NCBI GenBank assembly: GCA_029934875.1
Contig: JAOZLK010000085.1
Coordinates: forward strand, 1 to 10,923
Direction: 5' to 3'
From: Bacteroidales bacterium
GTDB lineage: Bacteria > Bacteroidota > Bacteroidia > Bacteroidales > GCA-2748055
DNA length: 10,923 bases
In this document: piece by piece, positions 1 to 8,392 of the stretch
Layout of the letters: every line of letters begins with the position of its first letter
Numbering within the stretch: position 1 is the first letter of the stretch
Position numbers and translations under genes: made by a program
The notes under the pieces: model-generated
Databases searched by the model: none
What the model was told of the DNA's origin: nothing
Seen by the model: only the letters and a program-made list of their open reading frames with translations

Positions 1-2432
1 CCCAGGGTGACCTTCACCTGGTTCACGCTACCTGCCTCGCAGATGGGCACAACATTTCCATCCAGGTTTTCCCCATTGAGATTCAGCTCTTTGACACCGG
101 AAGAAACATGATCCGGGTTGGAAATCTCTATCTGGTAGGTGGCCCCTCTGAATTTCCGTGTAACCTTATAGCCATCCCAGTAGGAAGGAATCGAAGGATT
201 GATCAAGAGGCCGTCAAAATCGGGACGGATACCAAGGATGAACTGCGAAATAGCATAAAAGTTCCATGATGCTGTTCCTGTGAGCCAGCTGTTCTTGGCC
301 TGACCCGGGGTATGGGCATCCTTACCCGCGATCATTTGAGAATAAACATAGGGCTCGGTCTTGTGCAGCTCACTGATCCCTTCCAGGTAAGGTGGACAAA
401 TCTTTTTGTAATAGTCCCATGCAGCATCTCCATTCCCGGCCAGGGTTTCAGAGATCATGATCCAGGGATTATTGTGACAGAAGATACCCGCATTCTCCTT
501 ATAGCCTTCCGGGTAGGTGCTGATCTCACCATACTTCACTATATACTTTGAGAATGGTGGATTGTTCAGGACGATCCCGTACTCGCAATCGAGTCGCTCC
601 TTCACCGAATCCAGTGCCTGCCGTGCGCGTCCATCTTCCAGCCCGATACCGGCCATGATGCACATGCCCTGGGACTCAATAAAAATCTTTCCTTCCTCGC
701 ACTCCTCGCTTCCAACCTTTTCTCCAAAGTGGTCGTAGGCCCTGATAAACCATTTTCCATCCCATCCATGCTCATCGACCACGGCTTTCATTTCCCGGAT
801 GTGAGCACCTGCCTCACTAGCCTCTGACTCCTTGCCCAACTTGTTACACAGCTTCACAAAGGCATCTCCGTAGAGTACAAACATGCCGGCAATAAAGACC
901 GATTCGGCCACACCACCCTCCATGTTTTCGGTGGTCTGGAAAGACTCCCCAGGGGTCTCAGAAAAGCAGTTCAGGTTCAGGCAGTCGTTCCAGTCAGCCC
1001 TTCCGATGAGCGGAAGCTTATGCGGGCCCAGGTTATTTACCACGTGATAGAAGGAACGTTTCAGGTGCTCAAACAATGTAGCTTTATTGGATTCATCATT
1101 ATCGAAGGGTACCATTTCATCAAGAATGGACCAGTCGCCCGTCTCCCTGATATACTCATCGGTGGAAAGGATAAGCCAGAGCGGATCATCGTTGAAATTA
1201 CGTCCGACGGCATCGTTCCCCTTTTTGGTAAGGGGCTGGTACTGGTGGTAGGCACCCCCATCCTCAAACTGCGTGGATGCAATATCAATAATGCGCTCCC
1301 TGGCCCGCTCGGGAACCTGGTGTACAAAGCCGATCAGGTCCTGGTTGGAATCCCTGAAGCCCATGCCCCGGCCAATGCCCGATTCGAAGAAGGAAGCACT
1401 GCGACTGAAATTAAAGGTTACCATACACTGGTACTGGTTCCAGACATTTACAGCCCGGTTAAGCTCCTGTTCGGGGTGTTCCAGCTGGTAGACCGAAAGC
1501 AGGTCATCCCAGAATGTAGCAAGCTCTTCAAAGGCCCGGTCCACATCTGCAGCAGTCTGAAACTTCGCAATCATCTCTTCGGCAGGGGCCTTATTGATTA
1601 CCTGCTTGGCCACAAACTTATCCTCAACAGGTACCTCAACGTAGCCAAGTACAAAAACAAGCTCCTTCTCTTCACCCGCATCCAATTCAATTTGCAGGTG
1701 ATGAGAAGCAATAGGAGACCATCCATGGGCATGGGAATTCCTCGATTTGCATTCCATTACTGCATCAGGAGCATCAAACCCGTTGTAAAGTCCCAGGAAC
1801 GATTCCCGGTCGGTATCCAGCCCGTCGACTTTTTGGTTGACTGTGTAGAAGGCATAGTGGTTGCGACGTTCCCGGTATTCGGTTTTATGATATATAGTGG
1901 AATCGACAATCTCCACCTGGCCCGTTGAAAAATTTCTCTGAAAGTTGGTATTATCGTCCAGGGCATCCCAGAGGCACCACTCCACGAAGGAGAAAAGGGA
2001 GAAAGAGCGTTTACGGTCGCTCTTATTAGTCAGCTTCACACGCTGAACCTCACCCTTATACCCTATTGGAACCATGTAAAGAATTTCCGCTTCCAAGAGG
2101 TCAACTTCACCAGTGATACGGGTATAACCCATCCCATGGCTGCATTCATATTTATCCAGTTCGGTTTTGACAGGCTTCCAGCCTGGCGACCATACCTTGC
2201 CGTTCTCATTGATATAAAAGTACTTACCCCCGTCATCCACTGGTACATTGTTGTACCTGTAGCGGGTAATCCGTCTCAGCCGTGCATCCTTGTAAAAGCT
2301 GTATCCACCTGCTGTATTGGTAATTATTGAGAAAAAATCTTCACAACCCAGGTAGTTTATCCATGGATAAGGAGTTCTGGGATTGGTAATTACATACTCT
2401 CTTTTACTGTCGTCAAAATGTCCAAATTTCAT
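1..2432 (-). CDS. Cellobiose phosphorylase, GH94 (3' end cut by window edge)
   Basis: The reverse complement is open for 810 codons from the ATG at 2432-2430 to the left edge. The product is a GH94 inverting phosphorylase: cellobiose + phosphate gives alpha-glucose 1-phosphate + glucose. The N-terminus ([20 protein letters not shown], then [15 protein letters not shown] and [15 protein letters not shown]) is the pattern I know from cellobiose phosphorylases rather than chitobiose or cyclic-glucan members. The motif [11 protein letters not shown] places Asp480 and Asp483; the second should be the general acid. His653 (in FCHNNPW) and Thr718-Gly719 (in LTGTASWNF) fit the family's phosphate site. 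No signal peptide is present, so the enzyme is cytosolic and should act on imported cellobiose, saving one ATP per disaccharide. Known members are about 810-820 residues, so only a few C-terminal residues are missing. The gene is divergent from the guanine deaminase, with 107 bases between starts. A cellodextrin phosphorylase is less likely given the length and N-terminus. Confidence 0.93.
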   Translation of the reverse strand, partial: MKFGHFDDSKREYVITNPRTPYPWINYLGCEDFFSIITNTAGGYSFYKDARLRRITRYRYNNVPVDDGGKYFYINENGKVWSPGWKPVKTELDKYECSHGMGYTRITGEVDLLEAEILYMVPIGYKGEVQRVKLTNKSDRKRSFSLFSFVEWCLWDALDDNTNFQRNFSTGQVEIVDSTIYHKTEYRERRNHYAFYTVNQKVDGLDTDRESFLGLYNGFDAPDAVMECKSRNSHAHGWSPIASHHLQIELDAGEEKELVFVLGYVEVPVEDKFVAKQVINKAPAEEMIAKFQTAADVDRAFEELATFWDDLLSVYQLEHPEQELNRAVNVWNQYQCMVTFNFSRSASFFESGIGRGMGFRDSNQDLIGFVHQVPERARERIIDIASTQFEDGGAYHQYQPLTKKGNDAVGRNFNDDPLWLILSTDEYIRETGDWSILDEMVPFDNDESNKATLFEHLKRSFYHVVNNLGPHKLPLIGRADWNDCLNLNCFSETPGESFQTTENMEGGVAESVFIAGMFVLYGDAFVKLCNKLGKESEASEAGAHIREMKAVVDEHGWDGKWFIRAYDHFGEKVGSEECEEGKIFIESQGMCIMAGIGLEDGRARQALDSVKERLDCEYGIVLNNPPFSKYIVKYGEISTYPEGYKENAGIFCHNNPWIMISETLAGNGDAAWDYYKKICPPYLEGISELHKTEPYVYSQMIAGKDAHTPGQAKNSWLTGTASWNFYAISQFILGIRPDFDGLLINPSIPSYWDGYKVTRKFRGATYQIEISNPDHVSSGVKELNLNGENLDGNVVPICEAGSVNQVKVTL

Positions 2433-2539
2433 ATTTATTACATATAATATATATACAACTTCTTCCTTCCCAATCATCTTTTTTGGGACAATAAATATAC
2501 ATAAATCGAAATTGAAATGTATATTGTAATCCCTGAAAC
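2433..2539. promoter_or_regulatory. Divergent promoter region between GH94 and guanine deaminase genes
   Basis: This 107-base, very AT-rich gap must hold the promoters of both divergent genes. On the minus strand, TATATTTA (plus positions 2492-2499) matches 7 of 8 bases of the Bacteroidetes -7 consensus TAnnTTTG and would give a leader of about 50 bases before the GH94 ATG, but I see no clear TTTG -33 element at the right distance. On the plus strand no good match exists; TATATTGT at 2521-2528 is only a weak one. Neither start has a convincing Shine-Dalgarno sequence, which is usual for the phylum. Assignment of exact promoter boxes is tentative. Confidence 0.5.
2494..2525. promoter_or_regulatory. 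Perfect 9-base inverted repeat, possible operator
   Basis: AATATACAT at 2494-2502 is the exact reverse complement of ATGTATATT at 2517-2525, with a 14-base spacer. The arms are 23 bases apart start to start, about two helical turns, which would suit a dimeric repressor or activator. The left arm overlaps the candidate -7 box of the GH94 promoter, and the right arm ends 14 bases before the guanine deaminase ATG. The region is AT-rich, so chance is a real alternative, and no regulator gene lies in the window to pair with it. Confidence 0.3.
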
Positions 2540-3013
2540 ATGTGCGAACATAAAAAATATCTGAAGCTCTCCGTCGAAGAGGCAAGATCGGGAATGAGAG
2601 CGGGCGAAGGCGGTCCTTTTGGTGCCCTTATTGTACGCGACGGCCTTATCATAGGACGAGGCCACAATACAGTAATTCATTCCCACGACCCAACTGCCCA
2701 TGCCGAAGTAAATGCCATCCGTGATGCCTGCAGGAAGCAGAAGACCCATCACCTGACCGGGGCGACTATCTATTCAAATTTTGAACCGTGCCCCATGTGC
2801 CTTTCAGCCATATACTGGGCCGACATCCGAAGTCTCTGGTACAGTTCAGGGAGGCAGGATGCTGAAAAGGCCGGGTTCATGGACCGCCACCTTTATGATG
2901 AAATCTCACTCCCTGAAGGATCGCGGGAGATTATCACCTCTCAAATTACCCTGGAAGAGATGAAAAGCCTCTTGAATGAATGGGACAGCATGGAGGGAAA
3001 AGTTCTATATTGA
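2540..3013 (+). CDS. guaD: Guanine deaminase (cytidine-deaminase fold)
   Basis: This 157-residue zinc hydrolase of the cytidine/deoxycytidylate deaminase superfamily is predicted to convert guanine to xanthine and ammonia in the cytosol. The zinc motifs are clear: HAEV gives His54 (ligand) and Glu56 (catalytic proton shuttle), and EPCPMC gives Cys84 and Cys87. It aligns without gaps to my recollection of Bacillus subtilis GuaD (156 residues), offset by one. The substrate residues Phe26, Asn42, Asp114 and the C-terminal Tyr156, which enters the partner subunit's site in the domain-swapped dimer, correspond to Phe27, Asn43, Asp115 and Tyr157 here. The final Tyr is the best argument for guanine deaminase over the tRNA adenosine deaminase TadA. 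The gene ends in TGA and lies 34 bases before the oxidoreductase, so it may head an operon. A broader nucleoside-deaminase specificity remains possible. Confidence 0.85.
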   Translation: MCEHKKYLKLSVEEARSGMRAGEGGPFGALIVRDGLIIGRGHNTVIHSHDPTAHAEVNAIRDACRKQKTHHLTGATIYSNFEPCPMCLSAIYWADIRSLWYSSGRQDAEKAGFMDRHLYDEISLPEGSREIITSQITLEEMKSLLNEWDSMEGKVLY

Positions 3014-3047
3014 TCGTTAATTTTAACCTTATCCATATACAAGCAAC

Positions 3048-4334
3048 ATGAACCGACGCAAATTTATTGAAAAGACAACACTTGGCGCAGGAGCCATTTC
3101 CATTTTTCCTCAATACCTGTCAGCACGAAGCCGCTCCTTTGCCGCCTCGGATACAATCAACATAGCTTTTATCGGGACAGGTAAACAGAGCCTGGGCCTC
3201 TTGAATGACATCGGACGCTGTCCGGAAACAATCATCCTGGCTGCCAGTGATGTGGATAAGAAGAAGCTGGCTCGCTTCAAGGGGGAGGCTGAAAAAATCA
3301 ATAAAGCAAAACTTGATGGAGGAAATCAGGATGTGGACACTTATGAAAACTACCGTGAATTGCTGGAACGAAAGGACATTGATGCGGTTGTAATCGCTTC
3401 GCCCGATCACTGGCATGGCATGATGGCCGTGGATGCTGCCAAAGCGGGGAAGGATATCTATTGCGAGAAGCCCCTGGCGCTTACCGTTGCTGAAGGAAGA
3501 GCCATGGTTGCTGCCACCCGAAAATATGATCGCGTTTTTCAGACTGGTAACATGCAACGTTCCTGGAGGAATTTCAGACATGCATGTGAGATGGTTTCAA
3601 ATGGATATATAGGTGAAGTGGAAACAGTCAATGTAAATGTGGGATCTCCGGCTGTTGCCTGTGATCTTCCCTTGTAGAAAGAACCCGTATATATGAACTG
3701 GGACCTTTGGGTCGGACCCTCTTTGTTCAGGGGCTATAATCCCGTTCTGTCCCCTCCCATTGAAGACACGAGCTGGCCCATGTGGAGAAGATACAGAGAA
3801 TTTGGCGGTGGTGGAGTTACCGATTGGGGAGCACATATGTTTGACATAGCCCAATGGGGCCTGGGAATGGATAAATCGGGACCAGTGCAATTCATCCCGC
3901 CCGAGGAGCGTTCTGAGAAAGGCATGAGCATGAAATATGCAAACGGGGTAGTGATGAATCATGTAGATTGGGGAGAAAGTAATGCCGTACAGTTCCTTGG
4001 GTCTGAAGGGAAAATTGAAGTGAGCCGGGAGTTTTACCGTTCTGATATAAAGGGCCTGACTGAATTTGAACTAAAGGCAAATGACAAAGCACTTTACAAA
4101 AGCGAGAACCATTACCAGGACTGGGTGGATGCAATTAAAAACCGGACCAGGCCGGTTTCAGATGTGGAAGCCGGGCACCGGACCGCCTCCCTGTGTAACA
4201 TTGTAAACCTGGCCTATACCCTTGAAAGACCACTGAAGTGGGCCCCGGCTCATGAGCAGTTTATAGATGATGATGATGCAAACAGCATGATAAGCAGACC
4301 TTTCAGAGGTAAATGGGATATTACAGATTATTAA
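3048..4334 (+). pseudogene. Tat-signal Gfo/Idh/MocA oxidoreductase, interrupted by in-frame TAG
   Basis: The reading frame from ATG 3048 to TAA 4332-4334 would encode 428 residues but has a TAG at codon 210 (3675-3677). The first part (209 residues) begins with a twin-arginine signal (MNRRKFIEKTTLGAGA), then a Rossmann domain starting INIAFIGTGKQS, the VIASPDHWH segment, and the Glu140-Lys141-Pro142 motif of the family. The second part, in the same frame (possible restart ATG at 3693), holds the C-terminal alpha/beta domain with TDWGAHMFDIAQWGLGMD (Asp259, His263) and YQDWVDAIKNRTRP. Family members are NAD(P)-dependent oxidoreductases or glycosidases acting on sugars, cyclitols or their keto forms; Tat export puts this one in the periplasm. 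The substrate cannot be named. Neither fragment should work alone, since the stop separates cofactor and substrate domains. Both halves are otherwise intact, so the break is recent, an error, or read through. The next gene starts 22 bases downstream. Confidence 0.82.
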
Positions 4335-4356
4335 ATAGAGCATACTAATCTCAGCT

Positions 4357-7284
4357 ATGAAAAACCGGGCAGCCTTGCTTCTTTTAACATTTTTCCTTTC
4401 TCTCCTTTCGATTGAGGGGAGCGGGCAGGCATGTGTGCCGGGTTCCAAATCAAATGACATTAAAACAAGTCATCTATGTTCTCCGGTGGATATTCTTTAC
4501 TGGGAAGTGAGTTATAGAGGAGTGGATCCTTCTGTCACCAAAGTGGAAATATATTTTGACTGGGATGATGGCATCACCGAAACTCTGCCCGCTATAGATA
4601 GTGCGGATGCGGGGGTGTTATTCACAGCTACCGGAATTCATACCTATGTTTCCATGGAAGAAAAGTGCAACTTTAAACCGGTTGCCACCATGGTTGTGGA
4701 CGGAACCATCTGTACCTCCCAGTGGCAGGAGCAGATTGTCACCATCTGGGATGTGGATAACAAAAACGGAGCTTACGTAAGCGCCAGTCCGGATGTTTAC
4801 CCGGTATGCGTGGGTAGTGCCGCCACAGCACGCTTTGATGACAATACCAGGTACAATTGCGTACCACCCCAGGAAGAGGATAACCGCAATGAAAGTACCC
4901 GCTGGATACAGTGGGTTTACCGGAACAAATCAATGACGGGTACCCCGGTCAGCGTGGATGGTTATACCGGACCCTGGCCCTATGTTACCCCCGTCCAGAC
5001 CCTGGCCAACCCAAGCTGGGGCTCAAGGGAAAAGAGCCTGCCCATATTTGTGGATGATGACAAGTTGCTTGGCCAGGAGTTTGAAGTGGAGCTACGTTAC
5101 TGGAATTATTGCAATAAGTATACAGATCCCGATGCAGAACCTGTAATTGACAGGTCCGTGATCAGGATTGTTGGAATGCCCGATCCCACCATTAATCCAC
5201 TGTCCTTCGTTTGTGAATTCGGAGGGAACAAAACTTTGTCTGCGGCCCAGGCAGGGGGAAGCTGGAGCGGGCCCGGAATTATCGACGCGGAATCAGGCAC
5301 TTTTGCTCCTTCAGTGGCCGGAACGGGCTTGCATACCATTTTTCATAATATTACTGACGAAAATGGATGTTCAGCTTCCGACACCACCCTGATCGAGGTC
5401 TCTGACGGACCAGTTGGGACCATCACCCCGGTCGACCCGGTCTGCTATGGAGCAGCCCCCTTTGACCTGAAAGCACTCCCCATACAGGGGACATGGTCAG
5501 GTTCCGCTGGCATTACAAGCAGCACCGAAGGAACCTTTGCTACGGAAATTGCCGGGCCCGGATCTCATGAAGTTATCTACGTAACCCCACCGGATGAGGA
5601 CGGGTGTACCGGTACCGACACTACCTTGGTGCATGTGGCAGCCCCACCCTTTGCTGCCTTCCTCACCCCCGATTCTGCATGGTGCCAGCGGGCCAACAAC
5701 AGTTCTATGGCCACCATTGCATTCTTCGGACTTGACACGACCACTTTCGATTTGATCTATGAAACCAGGGGCCGCATCGACACGCTTTTTAACATGCGTG
5801 CCGACACCTTCGATCTTTTCCTGAACAACATTCCCGGAGAGAATCTGTATATCCTCAAAAAGGTAAGAGAACACCATGGAGACAGCTTCTGTGAAACCGA
5901 GCTGAACGATTCGCTCAAGATGACCGTACACGACAGTCCGCTCCTTGAGTTCGACCTTGGTGATATTGACTTCTGCAGTCCGGTGGAAATTGGTTTTGAA
6001 GCCACAGAAGGTTTTAGCAGGTATACATGGGATTTTGGTGACGGAGTGATGGCAGAGACCTTCTCCAACAAGCTTAGCCATACTTTTACCTATAATTATT
6101 CTGATAACTACACTCTTAGCGGGGGTGATACCATTTACGACCTGAGCAGGGAGGATACCATGTTCCACATTGTGATTTATGCCGAAACCTTCGATGGCTG
6201 CATGGGTTTCTATGAGGACAGCATTACCGTCTTCCCGAATCCGGAGGCCGACTTCTTTGTCTCTCCTGCCATGCAAAGTCACCCCGATTCCCTGGTCTAC
6301 CTTATAAACCTCTCTTCGCCCGGCCCATGGGATTACCACTGGGAGTTCGGGGATGAAAACAACAGCGAGGTGATGGATCCGGATCAACACATCTTTGATA
6401 CCTGGGGCACTTACGATATTTCCCTGAAAGCCTACAGTGTGCATTGTACTGATACCATAAGTAAACAGGTGCAGATTGCACCACCGGTACCAAAGGCCTC
6501 CATGCAATCAGCCGAGGCCGGATGCCCCCCCCTGAGCATCAGCTTCGAGAATTACAGCCTTTATGCCGATAGCTATTTCTGGGACTTTGATGATGGGGAT
6601 TTCTCCACTGAAGCCGAACCAACCCACACTTTTTATGGAAGCAAGGAGCACAGGGTTAAGCTGGCAGCTTTTGGCCTTTCGGGATCCGACACTGTGGAAC
6701 AAACGGTTCTTGTATACGACAGACCTGTGGCCGTATTTGATGCCTACCCCAAGGAATCCAGGAACCTGAAGCAGATCTTTAAATTCACAAATAATTCAGT
6801 TGGAGGAGCATATTTTCTCTGGGAATTTGGGGACGGATCCACAAGCTCCGAGGAAGAACCTGCACACATATATGAGGACTCCGGCACCTATTCGGTAACG
6901 CTTTACGTATGGAGCGAGGAAAATTGTGCCGATACTGTGATTCAAGAAAACCTGATTTCCGTTCAGGCTGGAGAAGGTTCCATTGAATTTCCCACTGTAT
7001 TTGCCTGGAATGGCTCAGGGCCCACTGGCGGTCACTGGAACGAAGGGACCATCGATAATACCATTTTCCACCCGGAAGTTGTCAATGCAGTAAGTTTCAG
7101 TATGATCATCTACACCCGCTGGGGAGAACAGATTTATGAATCCAACGATCTCTATATTGGCTGGGATGGCTATGTGAAGGATGGGGCTCTGGCCACAGAA
7201 GGAGTATATGTCTGGAAGGCCTGGGTCAGGTACGTGGACGGCTACGAGGAGATCCTGGCAGGCGACATCACCTTCCTCCACTAA
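4357..7284 (+). CDS. Secreted multi-PKD-domain protein with T9SS type B-like sorting domain
   Basis: This 975-residue protein starts with a signal peptide (MKNRAALLLLTFFLSLLSIE; likely cut after Ala25, before Cys26). There is no proper lipobox, so it is probably not a lipoprotein. A degenerate PKD-like fold follows (FDWDDG at 67-72, HTY later), then a Cys- and Trp-containing region to about 270 that I do not recognise. Two tandem Ig-like repeats lie at about 275-348 and 349-427. PKD domains are marked by YTWDFGDG (556), YHWEFGDE (660), YFWDFDDG (740) and YFLWEFGDGS (819). Residues 878-975 resemble the gliding-motility-associated C-terminal domain: FSMIIYTRWGEQIYES, IGWDGYVKDG, EGVYVWKAWV, then a terminal AGDITFLH. 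Proteins with this ending are exported by the type IX system and attached to or released from the cell surface. No catalytic domain is visible, so an adhesin, binding or structural role is likely. It sits 22 bases after the oxidoreductase. Confidence 0.85.
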   Translation: MKNRAALLLLTFFLSLLSIEGSGQACVPGSKSNDIKTSHLCSPVDILYWEVSYRGVDPSVTKVEIYFDWDDGITETLPAIDSADAGVLFTATGIHTYVSMEEKCNFKPVATMVVDGTICTSQWQEQIVTIWDVDNKNGAYVSASPDVYPVCVGSAATARFDDNTRYNCVPPQEEDNRNESTRWIQWVYRNKSMTGTPVSVDGYTGPWPYVTPVQTLANPSWGSREKSLPIFVDDDKLLGQEFEVELRYWNYCNKYTDPDAEPVIDRSVIRIVGMPDPTINPLSFVCEFGGNKTLSAAQAGGSWSGPGIIDAESGTFAPSVAGTGLHTIFHNITDENGCSASDTTLIEVSDGPVGTITPVDPVCYGAAPFDLKALPIQGTWSGSAGITSSTEGTFATEIAGPGSHEVIYVTPPDEDGCTGTDTTLVHVAAPPFAAFLTPDSAWCQRANNSSMATIAFFGLDTTTFDLIYETRGRIDTLFNMRADTFDLFLNNIPGENLYILKKVREHHGDSFCETELNDSLKMTVHDSPLLEFDLGDIDFCSPVEIGFEATEGFSRYTWDFGDGVMAETFSNKLSHTFTYNYSDNYTLSGGDTIYDLSREDTMFHIVIYAETFDGCMGFYEDSITVFPNPEADFFVSPAMQSHPDSLVYLINLSSPGPWDYHWEFGDENNSEVMDPDQHIFDTWGTYDISLKAYSVHCTDTISKQVQIAPPVPKASMQSAEAGCPPLSISFENYSLYADSYFWDFDDGDFSTEAEPTHTFYGSKEHRVKLAAFGLSGSDTVEQTVLVYDRPVAVFDAYPKESRNLKQIFKFTNNSVGGAYFLWEFGDGSTSSEEEPAHIYEDSGTYSVTLYVWSEENCADTVIQENLISVQAGEGSIEFPTVFAWNGSGPTGGHWNEGTIDNTIFHPEVVNAVSFSMIIYTRWGEQIYESNDLYIGWDGYVKDGALATEGVYVWKAWVRYVDGYEEILAGDITFLH
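5179..5637 (+). repeat. Two tandem Ig-like protein repeats within the PKD protein
   Basis: Residues about 275-348 and 349-427 share the same layout: a Cys near the start (FVCEFGG and PVCYGAA), then a Trp-Ser-Gly turn (SWSGPGI and TWSGSAGI), EGTF or SGTF, an AGxGxH turn, an aspartate-rich stretch ending in GC, and DTTLIEV or DTTLVHV. The repeat is visible at protein level; the DNA has diverged, which indicates an old duplication rather than a recent one. Such repeats are common in large secreted Bacteroidetes proteins. Confidence 0.65.
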
Positions 7285-7290
7285 GCACAT

Positions 7291-7321
7291 TTTGTTTTCT
7301 TCAGGATAAATCTGTTATTTG
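7291..7321 (+). promoter_or_regulatory. Candidate Bacteroidetes-type promoter for asnA-gntP
   Basis: TTTG at 7291-7294 is followed after exactly 19 bases by GTTATTTG at 7314-7321, close to the phylum's -33 TTTG and -7 TAnnTTTG arrangement but with two mismatches at the first two positions of the -7 box. It lies in the 63-base gap after the PKD gene and would start transcription about 20 bases before the asnA ATG. No convincing terminator hairpin separates it from the gene upstream, so readthrough from there is also possible. Confidence 0.35.
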
Positions 7322-7347
7322 TATCATACACGTAACACAAGATTCTT

Positions 7348-8382
7348 ATGAAACTAGTCATTCCTCCCAATTATAAGTCCTTCCTGAACCTGAAGGAGTC
7401 GGAAAAAGCCATTAAACTTATCAAGGATTTCTTTGAAATGAACCTTGCAGCCGAGCTGAAATTAAGGCGTGTCACAGCTCCCTTATTCGTTCAAAGGGGA
7501 ACAGGGATCAATGATGACCTGAACGGCACCGAACGTCCGGTTTCCTTCCCGGTGAAGGATATGGAAGGGACCACAGCTGAGATCGTGCATTCACTGGCCA
7601 AGTGGAAAAGAATGATGCTGGCCGACTATGAGATAGCCCACGGGTATGGACTCTATACAGACATGAATGCACTCAGACCCGACGAAGAGCTGGACAACAT
7701 TCACTCCATATATGTGGACCAGTGGGATTGGGAGAAGATTCTCTCTCCCGAGGAACGCACACTGGACTACCTGAAAAAAATTGTCCGCTCCATTTACGCG
7801 GTGATGAAGCGTACCGAATTTGTGGTATATGAAAACCACCCTGAAATTGTACCAGCCCTGCCCGAGGATATCTTTTTCATCCATGCCGAAGAGCTTCTGG
7901 AACGCTATCCTGATCTGGACCCCAAGGCCAGGGAGCATGAAATAGTCCGTGAACACGGGGCCGTTTTTATTATCGGCATCGGTGGAGTACTGAAGGATGG
8001 TAAGGCTCACGATGGCAGGGCTCCTGACTACGATGACTGGTCCACCGAAACAGAGAATGGCTTTAAGGGACTGAACGGGGATATTATGGTATGGAATCCG
8101 GTTCTTGAAATTGCCTTCGAGATATCCTCCATGGGGATCCGTGTAGATAAGGGCGCCTTACTGAAGCAGTTGGATATCACTGGCAAGACAGATCGCAAAG
8201 AGCTCTTGTTCCACAAAAGGTTGCTCAATGACGAATATCCGGAAGCCGTTGGGGGAGGAATCGGCCAGTCGAGACTCTGCATGTACTTCCTCAGGAAAGC
8301 ACATATCGGAGAGGTGCAGGCCAGTCTATGGCCGGGACAAATGCATGATCACTGTAAGAAGTCAGGTATCATCCTAATGTAA
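7348..8382 (+). CDS. asnA: Aspartate--ammonia ligase (ammonia-dependent asparagine synthetase A)
   Basis: This 344-residue cytosolic enzyme makes asparagine from aspartate, ammonia and ATP, releasing AMP and pyrophosphate. It belongs to the class II aminoacyl-tRNA synthetase-like fold. Recognisable segments are RRVTAPLFVQRGTGINDDLN near residues 40-60, the ERPVSFPVK segment, VHSLAKWKRMMLADYEI, and MNALRPDEELDNIHSIYVDQWDWE. Near the C-terminus GGGIGQSR (302-309) is followed by the VQASLWPGQM end; this matches the motif-3-like region that I recall from Escherichia coli AsnA (330 residues). The length is normal for the Bacteroidetes type. The ATG at 7348 gives the expected N-terminus (MKLVIPPNYKSFLNLKESEK). 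The gene ends in TAA 10 bases before the gntP-family permease, so the two are very likely co-transcribed. Nothing appears truncated, and all visible motifs suggest an active enzyme. Confidence 0.95.
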   Translation: MKLVIPPNYKSFLNLKESEKAIKLIKDFFEMNLAAELKLRRVTAPLFVQRGTGINDDLNGTERPVSFPVKDMEGTTAEIVHSLAKWKRMMLADYEIAHGYGLYTDMNALRPDEELDNIHSIYVDQWDWEKILSPEERTLDYLKKIVRSIYAVMKRTEFVVYENHPEIVPALPEDIFFIHAEELLERYPDLDPKAREHEIVREHGAVFIIGIGGVLKDGKAHDGRAPDYDDWSTETENGFKGLNGDIMVWNPVLEIAFEISSMGIRVDKGALLKQLDITGKTDRKELLFHKRLLNDEYPEAVGGGIGQSRLCMYFLRKAHIGEVQASLWPGQMHDHCKKSGIILM

Positions 8383-8392
8383 ACCAGCCTGC

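Noticed and set aside
1020..1928. 302-codon open frame on the plus strand inside the phosphorylase gene
   Set aside because: It is antisense to a clear GH94 gene with family motifs along its whole length, and its translation shows no recognizable domain; it reflects codon bias of the real gene.
2433..2539. Riboswitch or purine-sensing leader before the guanine deaminase
   Set aside because: The gap is shared with a divergent gene, too short for a known purine riboswitch plus promoter, and shows no conserved aptamer core that I can see.
3120..3581. 153-codon minus-strand frame opposite the broken oxidoreductase
   Set aside because: The plus-strand frame carries the Tat signal and Rossmann motifs; the antisense translation has none.
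3693..4334. Independent 213-residue protein starting at ATG 3693
   Set aside because: It is in the same frame as the upstream part and consists of the C-terminal domain only; it is better read as the second half of one interrupted gene.
5497..6507. 336-codon open frame on the minus strand inside the PKD protein gene
   Set aside because: It lies opposite the coding strand of a protein with clear PKD motifs and has no signal peptide, promoter or family features.
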